A DNA stretch of 59,356 bases from CAYJGN01 sp964369635 (GCA_964369635.1 CAYJGN010000005.1:1-59356), one strand, 5' to 3'; positions 17,940 through 27,993 are shown, numbered from the stretch's first letter. Notes: generated by a model not told the origin, from the sequence alone. Translations and numbers: made by a program.

Positions 17940-19637
17940 TTAAACTATTAAAGGGACAATCTTCGCTTTCAAAACGTCCACAAGCCCTTTATCTGTAAGC
18001 TTTAGCGAAGGACTAACTCCAAGAGCGAGCGTTCCAAATGACATAAAAGGGTTCATATGATGGTATCCTATCCCCTCCATTGCCGCCCGTACTCGATAAA
18101 GCGAACTCCCAACCTCTTCTGCCGAGCTCTCAGACAGTATTCCACCGACAGGCAGCTTTATTTCAGCTAATACTTCTCCTCCGTTTGCAACAACAAACCC
18201 ACCTTGAAACTCTATAACTCTATTTGCAGCTATTAGAATATCCTTAATATTTCGCCCCGACACTACAAGGTTATGGCAATCGTGTGCATATGTTGAAGCG
18301 ATAGCACCACTTTTATGGCATACGCCATCTATAAAGCCAAATCCAACCTCTCCGCTACCATACCGATTAAAAACAGCAGTTAAATTAACTCCGCTTTTCT
18401 CCCACTGCAAAATCCCATTCACAACACCCATCTCAACCTGTCCCTCTATCGTTCTTGTTGAGTTTGGCTGAATCTTGATAACTCTAACTGTAACCGTTCT
18501 ATCTTCCCCTCCAACAAAAACTTTAAAATCCTCTTCATTTAGAGCAGATAATTTCACGCTCGTGTAGTATTCATCCGGAAACTGACGGGTTAAAACTGTA
18601 TTTATATCGTCAATCCTTTTTCCATTTTTATATACTGAGTTTACCTTAAAATTATTTAAATCATCAAGCAAAACAAAATCCGCTATTTTCCCTGGAGCTA
18701 CCGCACCTCTATCAAAAAGTTGCATACGCATAGCTGGCGTGTATGTTGCATTGTATATAGCGTCTTCCGCTCGCATCCCAAGCTCGATCGCTTTTAATAT
18801 AACTGCATTTAAATGGCCTTTGCTCTGCAGAGTATCTGCCATAACATCATCTGTAACAAAACAAAAATGCTCAAACAAGTTATTCGATATTATATAATCT
18901 ATAATCTCTTTTGAGATAGTTTTTTCCTGAAGCTCGACAAACATCCCCATCTCAAACCGCTCTGCAAATTCACTCAAACTATGTTCGGTGTGATCTGAAT
19001 TTATACCGAGATATAGAAATCTCGAAAGTTCTTCCCCTACAAGCGAAGGACAATGTCCCTCAATTGGAAATTGAGGATTGTATTTTCGTAGGTATTCAAT
19101 GAATTTAGTAATTTCAAGATCATTTTCGACTATAACCTGCCTAAAATTCATAACCTCCCCAACACAGATAACCAAAGGGTTTTCAAGGAGGGTTTTCATA
19201 TCGTCTAAATTTATAGCACCGCCGGTTCCCTCAAGGTGCGAACTCGTAGCAGGGACGCTACTTGGTATTCCGTAAAATATATCAATAGGACAACCTTCTG
19301 CCGCACTAATCATATCGTTAACACCTTTAACGCCAAAAACATTCGCCATTTCATGCGGCTCTGCAACTATTGTTGTAACACCGCACTTCGAAACTCTTTT
19401 CGCAAAAGCCGCAGGCGTTATCATCGAGCTTTCGATATGCATGTGAATATCAATAAGACCTGGTATGAGGAATTTCCCTGTTGCATCTATCTCACTTAGA
19501 CCATTCAGACTACCTGTTTTGTCTATTGCCAAAAATCTATCTCCAACTATTGCAACATCAGCTACCGAAAACCTTTTAAAATAGCTGTTATATACATTCG
19601 CTCCTCGAATTATAAGTGTTACAGGCTCAAATTTCAT
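17940..19637 (-). CDS. ade: Adenine deaminase
   Basis: Amidohydrolase converting adenine to hypoxanthine and ammonia in purine salvage. 565 residues, with LIDIHMHIESS (metal-binding HxH), the EPHEMANVFG motif, EGHCP, VTDDVMAD, TYTPAMRM and the C-terminal MNPFMSFGTLALGV typical of Ade. The metal is normally Mn or Fe in this family. I prefer ATG 19637, because GGGGGA lies seven bases upstream; an upstream ATG at 19652 sits just before this site and has none of its own. No purine riboswitch was found in the leader. Released ammonia links it loosely with the nitrogen genes, but it is not in that cluster. Confidence 0.93.
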   Translation of the reverse strand: MKFEPVTLIIRGANVYNSYFKRFSVADVAIVGDRFLAIDKTGSLNGLSEIDATGKFLIPGLIDIHMHIESSMITPAAFAKRVSKCGVTTIVAEPHEMANVFGVKGVNDMISAAEGCPIDIFYGIPSSVPATSSHLEGTGGAINLDDMKTLLENPLVICVGEVMNFRQVIVENDLEITKFIEYLRKYNPQFPIEGHCPSLVGEELSRFLYLGINSDHTEHSLSEFAERFEMGMFVELQEKTISKEIIDYIISNNLFEHFCFVTDDVMADTLQSKGHLNAVILKAIELGMRAEDAIYNATYTPAMRMQLFDRGAVAPGKIADFVLLDDLNNFKVNSVYKNGKRIDDINTVLTRQFPDEYYTSVKLSALNEEDFKVFVGGEDRTVTVRVIKIQPNSTRTIEGQVEMGVVNGILQWEKSGVNLTAVFNRYGSGEVGFGFIDGVCHKSGAIASTYAHDCHNLVVSGRNIKDILIAANRVIEFQGGFVVANGGEVLAEIKLPVGGILSESSAEEVGSSLYRVRAAMEGIGYHHMNPFMSFGTLALGVSPSLKLTDKGLVDVLKAKIVPLIV

Positions 19638-19668
19638 CTCAATATCCCCCATAATGATTTATATATTT

Positions 19669-19697
19669 ATGATACAAAAAAATAGCCTTAAATGCAA
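19669..19697 (-). promoter_or_regulatory. Possible sigma-A promoter of ade
   Basis: Minus strand TTGCAT, 17 bases, TATCAT. Only a fair match; the leader to the start is about 30 bases, too short for a riboswitch. Confidence 0.4.
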
Positions 19698-19880
19698 ATG
19701 AAAGTTTAGGATATTTACTATTTGAAAAAGTGCCGAGCGAAACATATTTCAAGAAAATCCACTGTTTAGTAAAACGTTTAGGCATTACATAAGTTGAAAA
19801 TTATATATAAAAAATTAAGCAAAAACTTGTTTTAAAATCAAAAAAAATAGCACAATATAACAAAATAAACAATCATAAGG

Positions 19881-19910
19881 TTTACTTTTAGGTAAAAAAT
19901 GTGATATAAT
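19881..19910 (+). promoter_or_regulatory. Predicted sigma-A promoter of the 1334-residue signalling gene
   Basis: TTTACT, 18 bases, TATAAT with an upstream TG, 55 bases before ATG 19965. Confidence 0.55.
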
Positions 19911-19964
19911 TACTTCGGATAAATAGATGCACGATTTTAATTTATTTTACTATTGAGGTATAAA

Positions 19965-22900
19965 ATGCTTATCGACAAAAACAACAACTTAACACTAAAA
20001 GAAAATTTCGGTGAGGATATAGCGCACGAGCTATCTGCATCCCCTATACTGCAGTCGATAATTAAAACATCGCCTGTTGCTTTTAATGTATGGACTAAAG
20101 ATATGATAAATATTATGTGCAATAACCAGGTACTTAATATTTTCAATATAGAGTCTGGAAGTGAGTATCTCGATAATTTTTATAAGTTTTCTCCGAAGTT
20201 TCAACCAAATGGGATTAGCTCTGAGCAGATGGCAGATATAAATTTTAAGAAGGCTGTTAAAGAAGGAACGAACGTTTTTAATTGGATGCACCAGACTTTA
20301 GATGAACAGATGATTCCATGTGAGATTTCAATCACAAATGCTGACAATGGTTATTTTATTGTATTCGTACGAGATCTGCGCTCTGATTTTCATGCTATGG
20401 ATAATAGCAATTATAACTACTATTTTACCGATAAAATTCCCCATAATGTTATGCTCCAAGAAATATCTGATTTGGCTGATGAATGGTTTTTTTCATTGGA
20501 TATCAGAACTGGAAATTTCCGCTATTTTGGTAAAATATGGTTTAATGGATTTGATGACGATATGCTTATTTCTGAAGACAGAATCATTGAGACCGGGTTT
20601 ATTCATAACGATGACATAAATATTTTCAAGGAAATGCAAGCGAATTTTAAACTCGGCAGTAACAATACTTATGACATAAGATTTTTAAACGATAAAAAAG
20701 AATTCAGATATTTTCGTTTAGCTTATAAATCCATTTTTGATGATAATAAAAACCCAATATTTATTATTGGAAAAGCAACAGATATACATGAGCAAAAATT
20801 ACTTGAGTTGCAATCGCAACACGATATGCTAACAAATAGCTATAGTGGTGAGTTTGGCGGAAGTGTTATTTCAGAACTCCTTAAATCTTCTAGAGATGAA
20901 AGACATGCCATTTTTTTAATTGATATAGATAACTTCAAAAATATAAATGACAATTTCGGTCATCTTTTTGGCGATGAAATTCTTCGTGAAGTGGTTCAGA
21001 AACTGAGAAACATATTCAGCGAAGATGATGTTATAGTTCGAGTAGGTGGAGATGAGTTTATTGTCTTTGTCCAAAATATTGCAAAAACAGAGGACGTCGA
21101 TAAGATAGCAGGTAAAATCCTAAATACTTATAGAGATCTCTACCCTGCAAACTTTAAAGAGCATGCTGTCTCTGCAAGTATTGGCGTTTCAGTTTATCCA
21201 AAAGATGGTAGGACTTTTGAAACACTTTATTTAAATGCAGACTTAGCATTAAATCTTGCAAAAACTGCTGGAAAAAACAGATATGAAAAATACAGCAGTG
21301 ATATTATCTACAGCTCAGATAGGAACAGAACCAGTATTGATAATGCAGAGAAAATTGCCGCTTCATATTTTGATTATGAATTTATATCAAATGTTTTTAA
21401 TATTCTCTATGATAAGAATGGCGACTCAAACTCTATTGATACAGTTTTGCAATTTCTATGTCAGAAATACGATGCTGACCGCAGCTATATATTTGAGAGT
21501 TTAGATGGCGGAGAGAGCTATAATAATACCTTCGAATTCTGCAAAGATGGAATAAGCAGTGAAATAGAAGGTCTTCAAAATGTTCCAAAAGAGAATTTTG
21601 TTGACTTTTTAGAGAAAGCGCATAACGATATAATCTATTCAAACAATCTGCGTGATACCTTTGAAAACGAAGAGGCCTTTGTGATTATGGCAAATCAAGG
21701 GATTTTATCTTTTGTTCATGCGCAGGTAAAAAGAGATGGCATTATGACTTTCTTTATCGGGCTTGACGACTGCACAAAGACGAGAGCATGGACTGAGCAA
21801 GAGATTAATAGCTTGCAGTATATCGGGAAAATTCTTTCTATAATCCTTCAAGGAACACATCTGCGTGAAGAAGTTGATAAACTTGCAGAATCATATAAAA
21901 ATTCATCTTTCATCCTAAATACCAGCGAAGATATTGTTTATGTTTCCGATATTGATACATACGAGCTATTATACCTAAATCAGTCGATTAAAAATCTTAT
22001 TGGTATAACCTCAGATGATCAGTTTATCGGACAAAAATGCTATAAAATTTTACAGGGTAAAGATGCACCTTGCGAGTTTTGCACAAACAAACTTTTATCT
22101 CTCGATGATTTTTATGAGTGGTCATATTATAACCCGATGCTTCAAAAATCATTTCTCCTAAAAGATAGGCTTATACCTTTTGAGGGTAGGCCTGCAAGAC
22201 TTGAGATAGCAACAGATGTAACAAAAATTATTGCACTTGAAAGCGAACTTGAAGAGCGCCTTATTGATGAGCAGTTCATTTCAAGTTGCGTTGAGCTTTT
22301 GCATTCGGGTAAAGATCCTGATTTATCAATATCTATGCTTTTAGAGTCAGTTGCAAATTATTATGATGCTGACCGCAGCTACATATTTGAGATTTCAGAA
22401 GATGGTAAATTTATAAGCAACACCTATGAATATACTAAAGAAAATAGTAATGAGCTCAAAGATAAAATGCAAGATATCCCAAAAGATGTTCTTGCTTATG
22501 TCTTTGATAGATTTAAAAAAGAGAATGCATTCTATCAATCTATGGAAAATATTAGCGCTCAAAATAATCAAGATAAGCAAAGACTTATGGATATTCATAA
22601 ATTAGCTAGCGTTTTGATGGGCTCAATTTTTGTTGAAAATGGTGAAGTCACAGGATTTGTAGGGGTTGATAACCCGAAAACTAATGTTTTGAAAACGGAA
22701 ACCATAAGCTCGGTCGCAAAGTTTATAGCAAGCTTTCTTGACCAAACAAAGCTAATAACAACGCTAAATAAGCTAAGCTATCACGATACTCTAACAGGTA
22801 GCAAAAACAGGCATAGCTATAACCGCACACTAAAGCAGATAAACAATAAAGCTATCGAGAGTCTTGGTGTGGTCTATGTTGATATCACAAAACTCAGAGC

Positions 22901-23969
22901 TATAAACGATGCTAAAGGTGTTCTTTATGGCGATAAAATTATTATAAGACTATCGGGCATCTTAAAGAAACTATTTGGGGAGGATGTATACCGAGTTGGC
23001 GGTGATGAGTTTGTTGTTTTAAAAGAAAACGTCACTGAAAATGATTTTGAAAACAGTATCTCGATGCTAAAGCAAACGCTGAGTGCTGAAAGTGAGTTTA
23101 ATGCTTCGGTAGGTTATACTTGGAATAAAAATTTCAATATAAATTCTGATGAATTGAATAACCTTTATGCAGGAGAGAAATATTCTCGCATTCTTGAAAC
23201 AAATCTCGATATGGAAATCGCTGATGATAAATTTGTTGTTTATCTGCAACCTCAAGTAACCCTTGCAACAGGCAAAGTTGAAAGTGCTGAGGCATTAATT
23301 CGAAGGTATGATGCAAATGGAATCCTTCAACCGCCGAGCGTCTTTATTCCTTTCTATGAAAAAGAGGGTATTATTTCTAATATAGATGTTTTTGTTTTGG
23401 AAACTGTCTGCAAAACTCTTAAATCTTGGAAAGATTTAGGAGTGGAGAGCATTGAGTCTATTGCTGTCAACTGTTCAAGAATGACTATCGCCGAGAAAGG
23501 TATAGTTTCAAAATTCTCAGAAATATGCGATAAATATGGCATTGAACACAGTAAAATAGTTGTTGAGATAACAGAAACTATTAACGGTATAAGCGAGAGT
23601 GTTCTCTCGCAAATTATCAACGATTTTAGAGATGCTAATTTCTTGATTTCGCTTGATGACTTTGGCTGTGGATACTCAAATCTAACATCGCTGATTGCAT
23701 CTGAGTTCGATGAAGTCAAGATAGATATGAGAATAATTAACGGTGTTGAGAGTGATGAAAAATCAAGAGCACTTGCTGAAGTTGCAATAACCCTTTGCAA
23801 CAAACTAAATAACATAACCTCCGTCGCTGAAGGGGTTGAAGACTCTATTCAGATGAGCATTTTAAACGATTTAGGTTGTATTAAAGGACAAGGTTACTTT
23901 TTTGACAGACCGATGATTATCAACGATTTCGCAGACAAATATATATTTGGTGATTATAGCTTTTCTTAA
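19965..23969 (+). CDS. Multidomain c-di-GMP protein: PAS-PAS-GGDEF-GAF-PAS-GAF-GGDEF-EAL
   Basis: 1334 residues without membrane helices, so a cytosolic sensor. In order: two PAS-like domains (to about 285), GGDEF with intact RVGGDEF (near 365), GAF-like (about 480-645), PAS (about 655-765) holding a CEFCTNK cysteine pair, a second GAF-like domain (about 770-935), a second GGDEF with intact YRVGGDEF (near 1010), and EAL with AEALIRR, VNCSR, EITET, DDFGCGYSN, VKID, AEGVED and GQGYF. The two GAF modules share the DADRSYIFE signature and look like an internal duplication. It could both make and degrade c-di-GMP. ATG 19965 follows GAGGT; TTG 19953 lies in that site. Confidence 0.9.
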   Translation: MLIDKNNNLTLKENFGEDIAHELSASPILQSIIKTSPVAFNVWTKDMINIMCNNQVLNIFNIESGSEYLDNFYKFSPKFQPNGISSEQMADINFKKAVKEGTNVFNWMHQTLDEQMIPCEISITNADNGYFIVFVRDLRSDFHAMDNSNYNYYFTDKIPHNVMLQEISDLADEWFFSLDIRTGNFRYFGKIWFNGFDDDMLISEDRIIETGFIHNDDINIFKEMQANFKLGSNNTYDIRFLNDKKEFRYFRLAYKSIFDDNKNPIFIIGKATDIHEQKLLELQSQHDMLTNSYSGEFGGSVISELLKSSRDERHAIFLIDIDNFKNINDNFGHLFGDEILREVVQKLRNIFSEDDVIVRVGGDEFIVFVQNIAKTEDVDKIAGKILNTYRDLYPANFKEHAVSASIGVSVYPKDGRTFETLYLNADLALNLAKTAGKNRYEKYSSDIIYSSDRNRTSIDNAEKIAASYFDYEFISNVFNILYDKNGDSNSIDTVLQFLCQKYDADRSYIFESLDGGESYNNTFEFCKDGISSEIEGLQNVPKENFVDFLEKAHNDIIYSNNLRDTFENEEAFVIMANQGILSFVHAQVKRDGIMTFFIGLDDCTKTRAWTEQEINSLQYIGKILSIILQGTHLREEVDKLAESYKNSSFILNTSEDIVYVSDIDTYELLYLNQSIKNLIGITSDDQFIGQKCYKILQGKDAPCEFCTNKLLSLDDFYEWSYYNPMLQKSFLLKDRLIPFEGRPARLEIATDVTKIIALESELEERLIDEQFISSCVELLHSGKDPDLSISMLLESVANYYDADRSYIFEISEDGKFISNTYEYTKENSNELKDKMQDIPKDVLAYVFDRFKKENAFYQSMENISAQNNQDKQRLMDIHKLASVLMGSIFVENGEVTGFVGVDNPKTNVLKTETISSVAKFIASFLDQTKLITTLNKLSYHDTLTGSKNRHSYNRTLKQINNKAIESLGVVYVDITKLRAINDAKGVLYGDKIIIRLSGILKKLFGEDVYRVGGDEFVVLKENVTENDFENSISMLKQTLSAESEFNASVGYTWNKNFNINSDELNNLYAGEKYSRILETNLDMEIADDKFVVYLQPQVTLATGKVESAEALIRRYDANGILQPPSVFIPFYEKEGIISNIDVFVLETVCKTLKSWKDLGVESIESIAVNCSRMTIAEKGIVSKFSEICDKYGIEHSKIVVEITETINGISESVLSQIINDFRDANFLISLDDFGCGYSNLTSLIASEFDEVKIDMRIINGVESDEKSRALAEVAITLCNKLNNITSVAEGVEDSIQMSILNDLGCIKGQGYFFDRPMIINDFADKYIFGDYSFS

Positions 23970-24035
23970 GATAAAACTGATATATTTATAATTTGATGCG
24001 ATGGTGAATATTAATTAGAGATAAAGCATAACTAA

Positions 24036-24074
24036 AAGAGCAGTCTATCTGATTTTTTCAGATGGACTGCTCTT
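24036..24074. terminator. Bidirectional terminator between the signalling gene and coaE
   Basis: AAGAGCAGTCTATCTGA pairs with TCAGATGGACTGCTCTT (one wobble) around a short T loop. Confidence 0.85.
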
Positions 24075-24084
24075 AACATTTCAC

Positions 24085-24660
24085 TCAACTGAAATTTCTG
24101 CAAATCTCTTCAATATTTTTTATAAACTCACTCTCACTTTTATCATTTAAGATTATTGTTGCTCCATGTCTTTCATAGAAATCCCGTGATTTCTGGTTAT
24201 CTATTCGAACTGTTGCCGCCTCTTTGCTTATCTTATCTCGTAACATCGCTCTTTTAATAAGAGTCTCTCTCGGGGCAATAATTGCAAAAATTTCATTGCA
24301 ATTAAACAAAACACCGCTCTCATATAAAAGAGGTATATCAAGCACTGCTTTATCAGCTTTTTCAATCAGCCTTTTTATCTCATCGTCAACTTTTTTATGG
24401 GTTATCTCACCGAGCTTTATAAGCTTTTCTTTATCATTAAAAACTATCTTTGCAAGTTTTTTTCTATCGACTATTCCATCGGTAAATATATCTTCTCCAA
24501 AAACTTCTAAAAGCTCCTCGTTATAAACCCCTTTGTTTAAAAATGAATGGTATATCTCATCGGCATTTATATGGGTATACCCAAACTCTTTAAAAACTTT
24601 GCAGAATGTTGATTTACCGCCGTTTGAAGGGCCGGTAACACCTATAATTATTTTAGACAT
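24085..24660 (-). CDS. coaE: Dephospho-CoA kinase
   Basis: Last step of coenzyme A synthesis, phosphorylating the ribose 3'-OH of dephospho-CoA. 191 residues with the P-loop GPSNGGKST, the DADEI-equivalent NADEIYHSF, and the lid region RAMLRDKISKEAATVRI. The P-loop differs from the usual GGIGSGKS, but the Walker pattern is complete. ATG 24660 follows GAGGT by six bases; TTG 24672 would be inside that site. It overlaps the end of tsaC by eight bases and ends the DUF951-prfA-tsaC-coaE operon. Confidence 0.92.
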   Translation of the reverse strand: MSKIIIGVTGPSNGGKSTFCKVFKEFGYTHINADEIYHSFLNKGVYNEELLEVFGEDIFTDGIVDRKKLAKIVFNDKEKLIKLGEITHKKVDDEIKRLIEKADKAVLDIPLLYESGVLFNCNEIFAIIAPRETLIKRAMLRDKISKEAATVRIDNQKSRDFYERHGATIILNDKSESEFIKNIEEICRNFS

Positions 24661-25669
24661 ATATAACCTCAAAGGAAACAGCTCGCAGAAGCCTATTCTT
24701 CACTGCCAAACCTATCCCCTCTTCATCCAAAAGACGAATATACCCTTTTGCAACTCCGAGCTCATCAAGCGCTCGAAGAGAGGCATAAAGCCTTTTTGCT
24801 ATTTCAAAACCATCATTTTTATCACCTAAATCTATCCCTTTGCAGCGAAGCTTTTTTATATCATCGGTATAGCAGATAGCTGCAATATCCTCATCTTGTC
24901 CGTTTATGAATTTTAAAAAATCTTCATCGCTGCCGCTAATCGCAACAAGGGGTGTTTTTGGGCTGTAATGTTTATATAAAACACCTGGCGAGCGAACTAT
25001 TTCGCCTTTTTTAGGTTTCTCCATAACCGCTTCATCGACTATTACCTCGCCGATTATAGCTTCTATCTCTTCTTTTGTAACCCTGCCAGGTCTTAGGATA
25101 CGAGGAGGGTTTGTAAGGAGGGTTAGAACAGTTGATTCAACTCCAACTTCGCAGTCGCCACCATCGACGATAAAAGGAACTTTACCGCTTAAATCCTCTA
25201 TAACATCCGCTACCCTCGTCGGGCTCGGTCTGCCGCTTATGTTTGCAGAGGGCGCCGCAATAGCGCACCCGCTCTTCTCTATTATATCAAGCGCTATTTT
25301 ACTTGAGGGAATACGAACTCCAATAGAATCAAGTCCCCCACTTGTAACATCTGGCACTTTATCGCTCTTTTCGCAAATTATCGTAAGCGGACCCGGCCAA
25401 AATTTTAAAGCTAAGCTGTATGCTTTATCTGGAATATTAACCCATAGCTTTTCTATATCTTTTATATTAGCAATATGAACGATAAGCGGATTATCATTCG
25501 GTCGCCCTTTAGCCTGAAATATTTTATTCACCGCATTTTCGGATAAAGCATTAGCACCGAGACCATAAACAGTCTCGGTGGGGATTGCAACCACATCGCC
25601 ACTCTCAATAGCATATGACGCAGTTTCTATATCTTTTTTATCTTCTCCGTTAAGAATAATGGTTTCCAA
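24653..25669 (-). CDS. tsaC: L-threonylcarbamoyladenylate synthase (Sua5/YwlC type)
   Basis: 338 residues: a YrdC/TsaC domain (about 1-205) with AIPTETVYGLG, KGRPNDNPLIVHI and SAPSANISGRPSPT, then a linker and a C-terminal Sua5 domain (about 225-335) with SPGVLYKHYSPKTPL. It makes the threonylcarbamoyl-AMP used for t6A at position 37 of ANN-decoding tRNAs. It starts two bases after prfA stops. In many Bacillota prmC lies between prfA and this gene; here it is missing from that place. Confidence 0.94.
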   Translation of the reverse strand: METIILNGEDKKDIETASYAIESGDVVAIPTETVYGLGANALSENAVNKIFQAKGRPNDNPLIVHIANIKDIEKLWVNIPDKAYSLALKFWPGPLTIICEKSDKVPDVTSGGLDSIGVRIPSSKIALDIIEKSGCAIAAPSANISGRPSPTRVADVIEDLSGKVPFIVDGGDCEVGVESTVLTLLTNPPRILRPGRVTKEEIEAIIGEVIVDEAVMEKPKKGEIVRSPGVLYKHYSPKTPLVAISGSDEDFLKFINGQDEDIAAICYTDDIKKLRCKGIDLGDKNDGFEIAKRLYASLRALDELGVAKGYIRLLDEEGIGLAVKNRLLRAVSFEVIYV

Positions 25670-25671
25670 TT

Positions 25672-26745
25672 TTATTCTCCCGATGCTTTTAGCTTCTCTG
25701 CTTGATCTGCTGTTATAAGCGCATCGACCGTCTCGTCGAGGTCGCCATTAAGTATAGCTTCAAGCTTATATAGGGTGAGCCCTATTCTATGATCAGTCAT
25801 TCGCCCTTGCGGATAGTTATAGGTTCTTATCCTCTCGCTTCTGTCTCCAGTACCGACCTGTGCTTTTCTCTCGCTTGCAATCTCCGCCTCTTGCTCACGA
25901 ACCGACTGCTCATAAAGCCTTGCACGAAGAACCTTCATAGCTTTATCTTTATTTTTATGCTGGCTTCTCTCATCCTGACACTCAACAACAAGCCCTGTTG
26001 GCAGATGGGTAATTCTGATAGCTGACTCTGTTTTATTAACATGCTGACCACCAGCACCGCCTGCTCGATAGGTATCTATCTGCAAGTCGGTTGGGTTAAT
26101 TGAAATTTCAACCTCTTCAACTTCTGGAAGCACCGCAACTGTTACCGTTGAGGTATGGATACGACCTGAAGTTTCAGTTTCAGGTACACGCTGAACCCGA
26201 TGAACGCCACTCTCAAATTTAAGCTTTGAATAAACGCCTTCGCCCTCAATTGAAAAGCTTATCTCTTTATATCCACCAAGTCCGGTTGGATTTTCAGATA
26301 AAACTTCTGTTTTAAATCCCTTTTGATCAGCATACATACTATACATTCTAAATAGAGAGTTTGCAAATAGCGCCGCTTCATCTCCACCGGCACCGCCCCT
26401 TATCTCAACGATAACAGAACGCTCATCATTAACATCTTTTGGAAGAAGAAGAACTTTAAGCTCAGCCTCAAATCTCTCCATATTCTCTTTTGAGTCCTCA
26501 TATTGAAGCTGAACCATCTCTTTAAACTCTCTGTCCATACCACCGCTATCGAGAAGATCTTTTGCCTCGTCAAAATCGCCCTTTGCCGTCTCAAACTCGA
26601 TAAATTTTTCAACAATCGGCGTTAGTTGCTTATGCTCACGCATAAGAGACTTATATCTCTCTTGATCGTTTATAACCGACATATCGGTAAGCAATTCATT
26701 TATCTCTTCAAACCGCTCTTTAACCGCCGTTAATTTATCTATCAC
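25672..26745 (-). CDS. prfA: Peptide chain release factor 1
   Basis: Recognises UAA and UAG and triggers peptide release. 357 residues, with the RF1-type VIEIRGGAGGDEAALFA, the VPETETSGRIHTSTVTVAVLPE segment and the catalytic AGGAGGQHVNKTESAIR (GGQ). Start is GTG at 26745, overlapping the DUF951 stop as GTGA. Second gene of its operon. Confidence 0.96.
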   Translation of the reverse strand: MIDKLTAVKERFEEINELLTDMSVINDQERYKSLMREHKQLTPIVEKFIEFETAKGDFDEAKDLLDSGGMDREFKEMVQLQYEDSKENMERFEAELKVLLLPKDVNDERSVIVEIRGGAGGDEAALFANSLFRMYSMYADQKGFKTEVLSENPTGLGGYKEISFSIEGEGVYSKLKFESGVHRVQRVPETETSGRIHTSTVTVAVLPEVEEVEISINPTDLQIDTYRAGGAGGQHVNKTESAIRITHLPTGLVVECQDERSQHKNKDKAMKVLRARLYEQSVREQEAEIASERKAQVGTGDRSERIRTYNYPQGRMTDHRIGLTLYKLEAILNGDLDETVDALITADQAEKLKASGE

Positions 26746-26927
26746 TCTTGTTCACCTATTACCTTTTTTATCTTTTTTTCTATTTTATTTCGTGGCACCA
26801 TAATCATATGGCCGCATTTTGCGCATTTAATTTTAAAATCCATCCCAACTCTTATAACTAAAAATTCATTCGAGCCGCATGGGTGATTTTTTTTAACAAT
26901 TATCCTATCCCCGACTTTAACATCCAC
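26742..26927 (-). CDS. DUF951 family protein
   Basis: 61 residues beginning MDVKVGDRIIVKKNHPCGSN and containing IKCAKCGHMIMVPRNKIEK, the full DUF951 pattern with one Cys and a Cys-x-x-Cys pair that could bind zinc. I set the start at GTG 26927, because GGTGGG lies about seven bases upstream and this begins exactly where the family does; an upstream ATG at 26969 lacks a site. Function unknown. It overlaps prfA by four bases and leads the operon. Confidence 0.85.
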   Translation of the reverse strand: MDVKVGDRIIVKKNHPCGSNEFLVIRVGMDFKIKCAKCGHMIMVPRNKIEKKIKKVIGEQE

Positions 26928-26959
26928 AAAACTTCCCACCTTTAAAATACTCCTATAAA

Positions 26960-26988
26960 ATTTTATCACAAAATAGCCTGTATATCAA
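26960..26988 (-). promoter_or_regulatory. Predicted sigma-A promoter of DUF951-prfA-tsaC-coaE
   Basis: Minus strand TTGATA, 17 bases, TAAAAT (TGTGA just upstream), about 33 bases from the GTG at 26927. Confidence 0.65.
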
Positions 26989-27050
26989 TAATAATATACT
27001 ATATGGGGTGCATATAATTGTAGAAATAATAAAAGATGGGGGTTTTAAAT

Positions 27051-27965
27051 TTGATTAATCAATTTCCCGAAGGAGTATTATGGAAGAGCAGTGAAAACCG
27101 CGATAACATAGAAACGATAGAAGCTATTGTTAATTCATTTGTAAATAAAAAGACTATAGAGGTTATGGCTATTCGTTGTGATTCCTCGCACAATATTATT
27201 GTTGACTTTGGTCATGTATGCGGTGTTATTCCGCGAAACGAAGCACTCTACTCGCCATTTGAGCGGATAAAAGATATAGCTATTATAAGCAAAGTTGGCA
27301 AACCTGTTATCGCAAAGATTACAGCCGTTAATTTTTCTGGCAAAACCCCTGAGATAACACTTTCAAGAAAAGCCGTTCAAAAAGAGTTTTACGATTTCTT
27401 TTTAGAACACCGCAAAGTTGGCAATATAATTATCGGCAAAATAACCCATATAGATAATTTCGGCTGTTTTGTTGATATCGGGTGTGGGATAATATCTCTT
27501 CTGCCAATAGATATGATTTCAGTTTCAAGAATTGAGAACCCAAATGATAGATTTTATGTTGGTCAGATGATAAAGGTCGTTATAAAAAATATGGATGATG
27601 GCAAAATCCTCCTCTCTCACAAAGAGCTTCTTGGCAGCTGGGAGCAGAATGCAGCGCTCTATTCAATAGGCGAGACGGTTTTTGGCGTTGTCCGCACTAT
27701 TAAGGATTACGGTATTTTCGTCGAGTTAACTCCAAACCTTGCAGGTCTTGCAGAGTATCGCGATGATATAGCTGTTGGCGACTGTGTTTCGGTCTTTATT
27801 AAAAACATTATCCCTGATAAAATGAAAATTAAACTTGTTATAATTTCAAAGAGCGAGCAGCAAACTCCCGCCCGCACTCTAAACTACTTTGAAGAAAAAA
27901 GGCATATCGACAGTTTCACCTATTCGCCGCTAAATTCTTCCAAAAAGGTTGTTACCTATTTCTAA
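27051..27965 (+). CDS. S1 RNA-binding domain protein (ribosomal S1-like)
   Basis: About 304 residues with three S1-type OB folds: roughly 30-110 (poorly conserved), 120-195 (VGNIIIGKITHIDNFGCFVDIGCGIISLLP) and 205-270 (GETVFGVVRTIKDYGIFVELTPNLAGLAE). This is the layout of short S1 homologues of low-GC Gram-positives, which may aid mRNA binding or act as general RNA binders. I favour TTG 27051, eight bases after GGGGG; ATG 27036 also opens the frame but lacks a site. It is followed 28 bases later by the DUF3810 gene and is probably co-transcribed with it. Confidence 0.8.
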   Translation: MINQFPEGVLWKSSENRDNIETIEAIVNSFVNKKTIEVMAIRCDSSHNIIVDFGHVCGVIPRNEALYSPFERIKDIAIISKVGKPVIAKITAVNFSGKTPEITLSRKAVQKEFYDFFLEHRKVGNIIIGKITHIDNFGCFVDIGCGIISLLPIDMISVSRIENPNDRFYVGQMIKVVIKNMDDGKILLSHKELLGSWEQNAALYSIGETVFGVVRTIKDYGIFVELTPNLAGLAEYRDDIAVGDCVSVFIKNIIPDKMKIKLVIISKSEQQTPARTLNYFEEKRHIDSFTYSPLNSSKKVVTYF

Positions 27966-27993
27966 AAGAAAATTTTTGTGATAAAATAGAGGT

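Noticed and set aside
19638..19700. Purine riboswitch in front of ade
   Set aside because: The predicted leader is about 30 bases and none of the conserved purine-aptamer loops is present.
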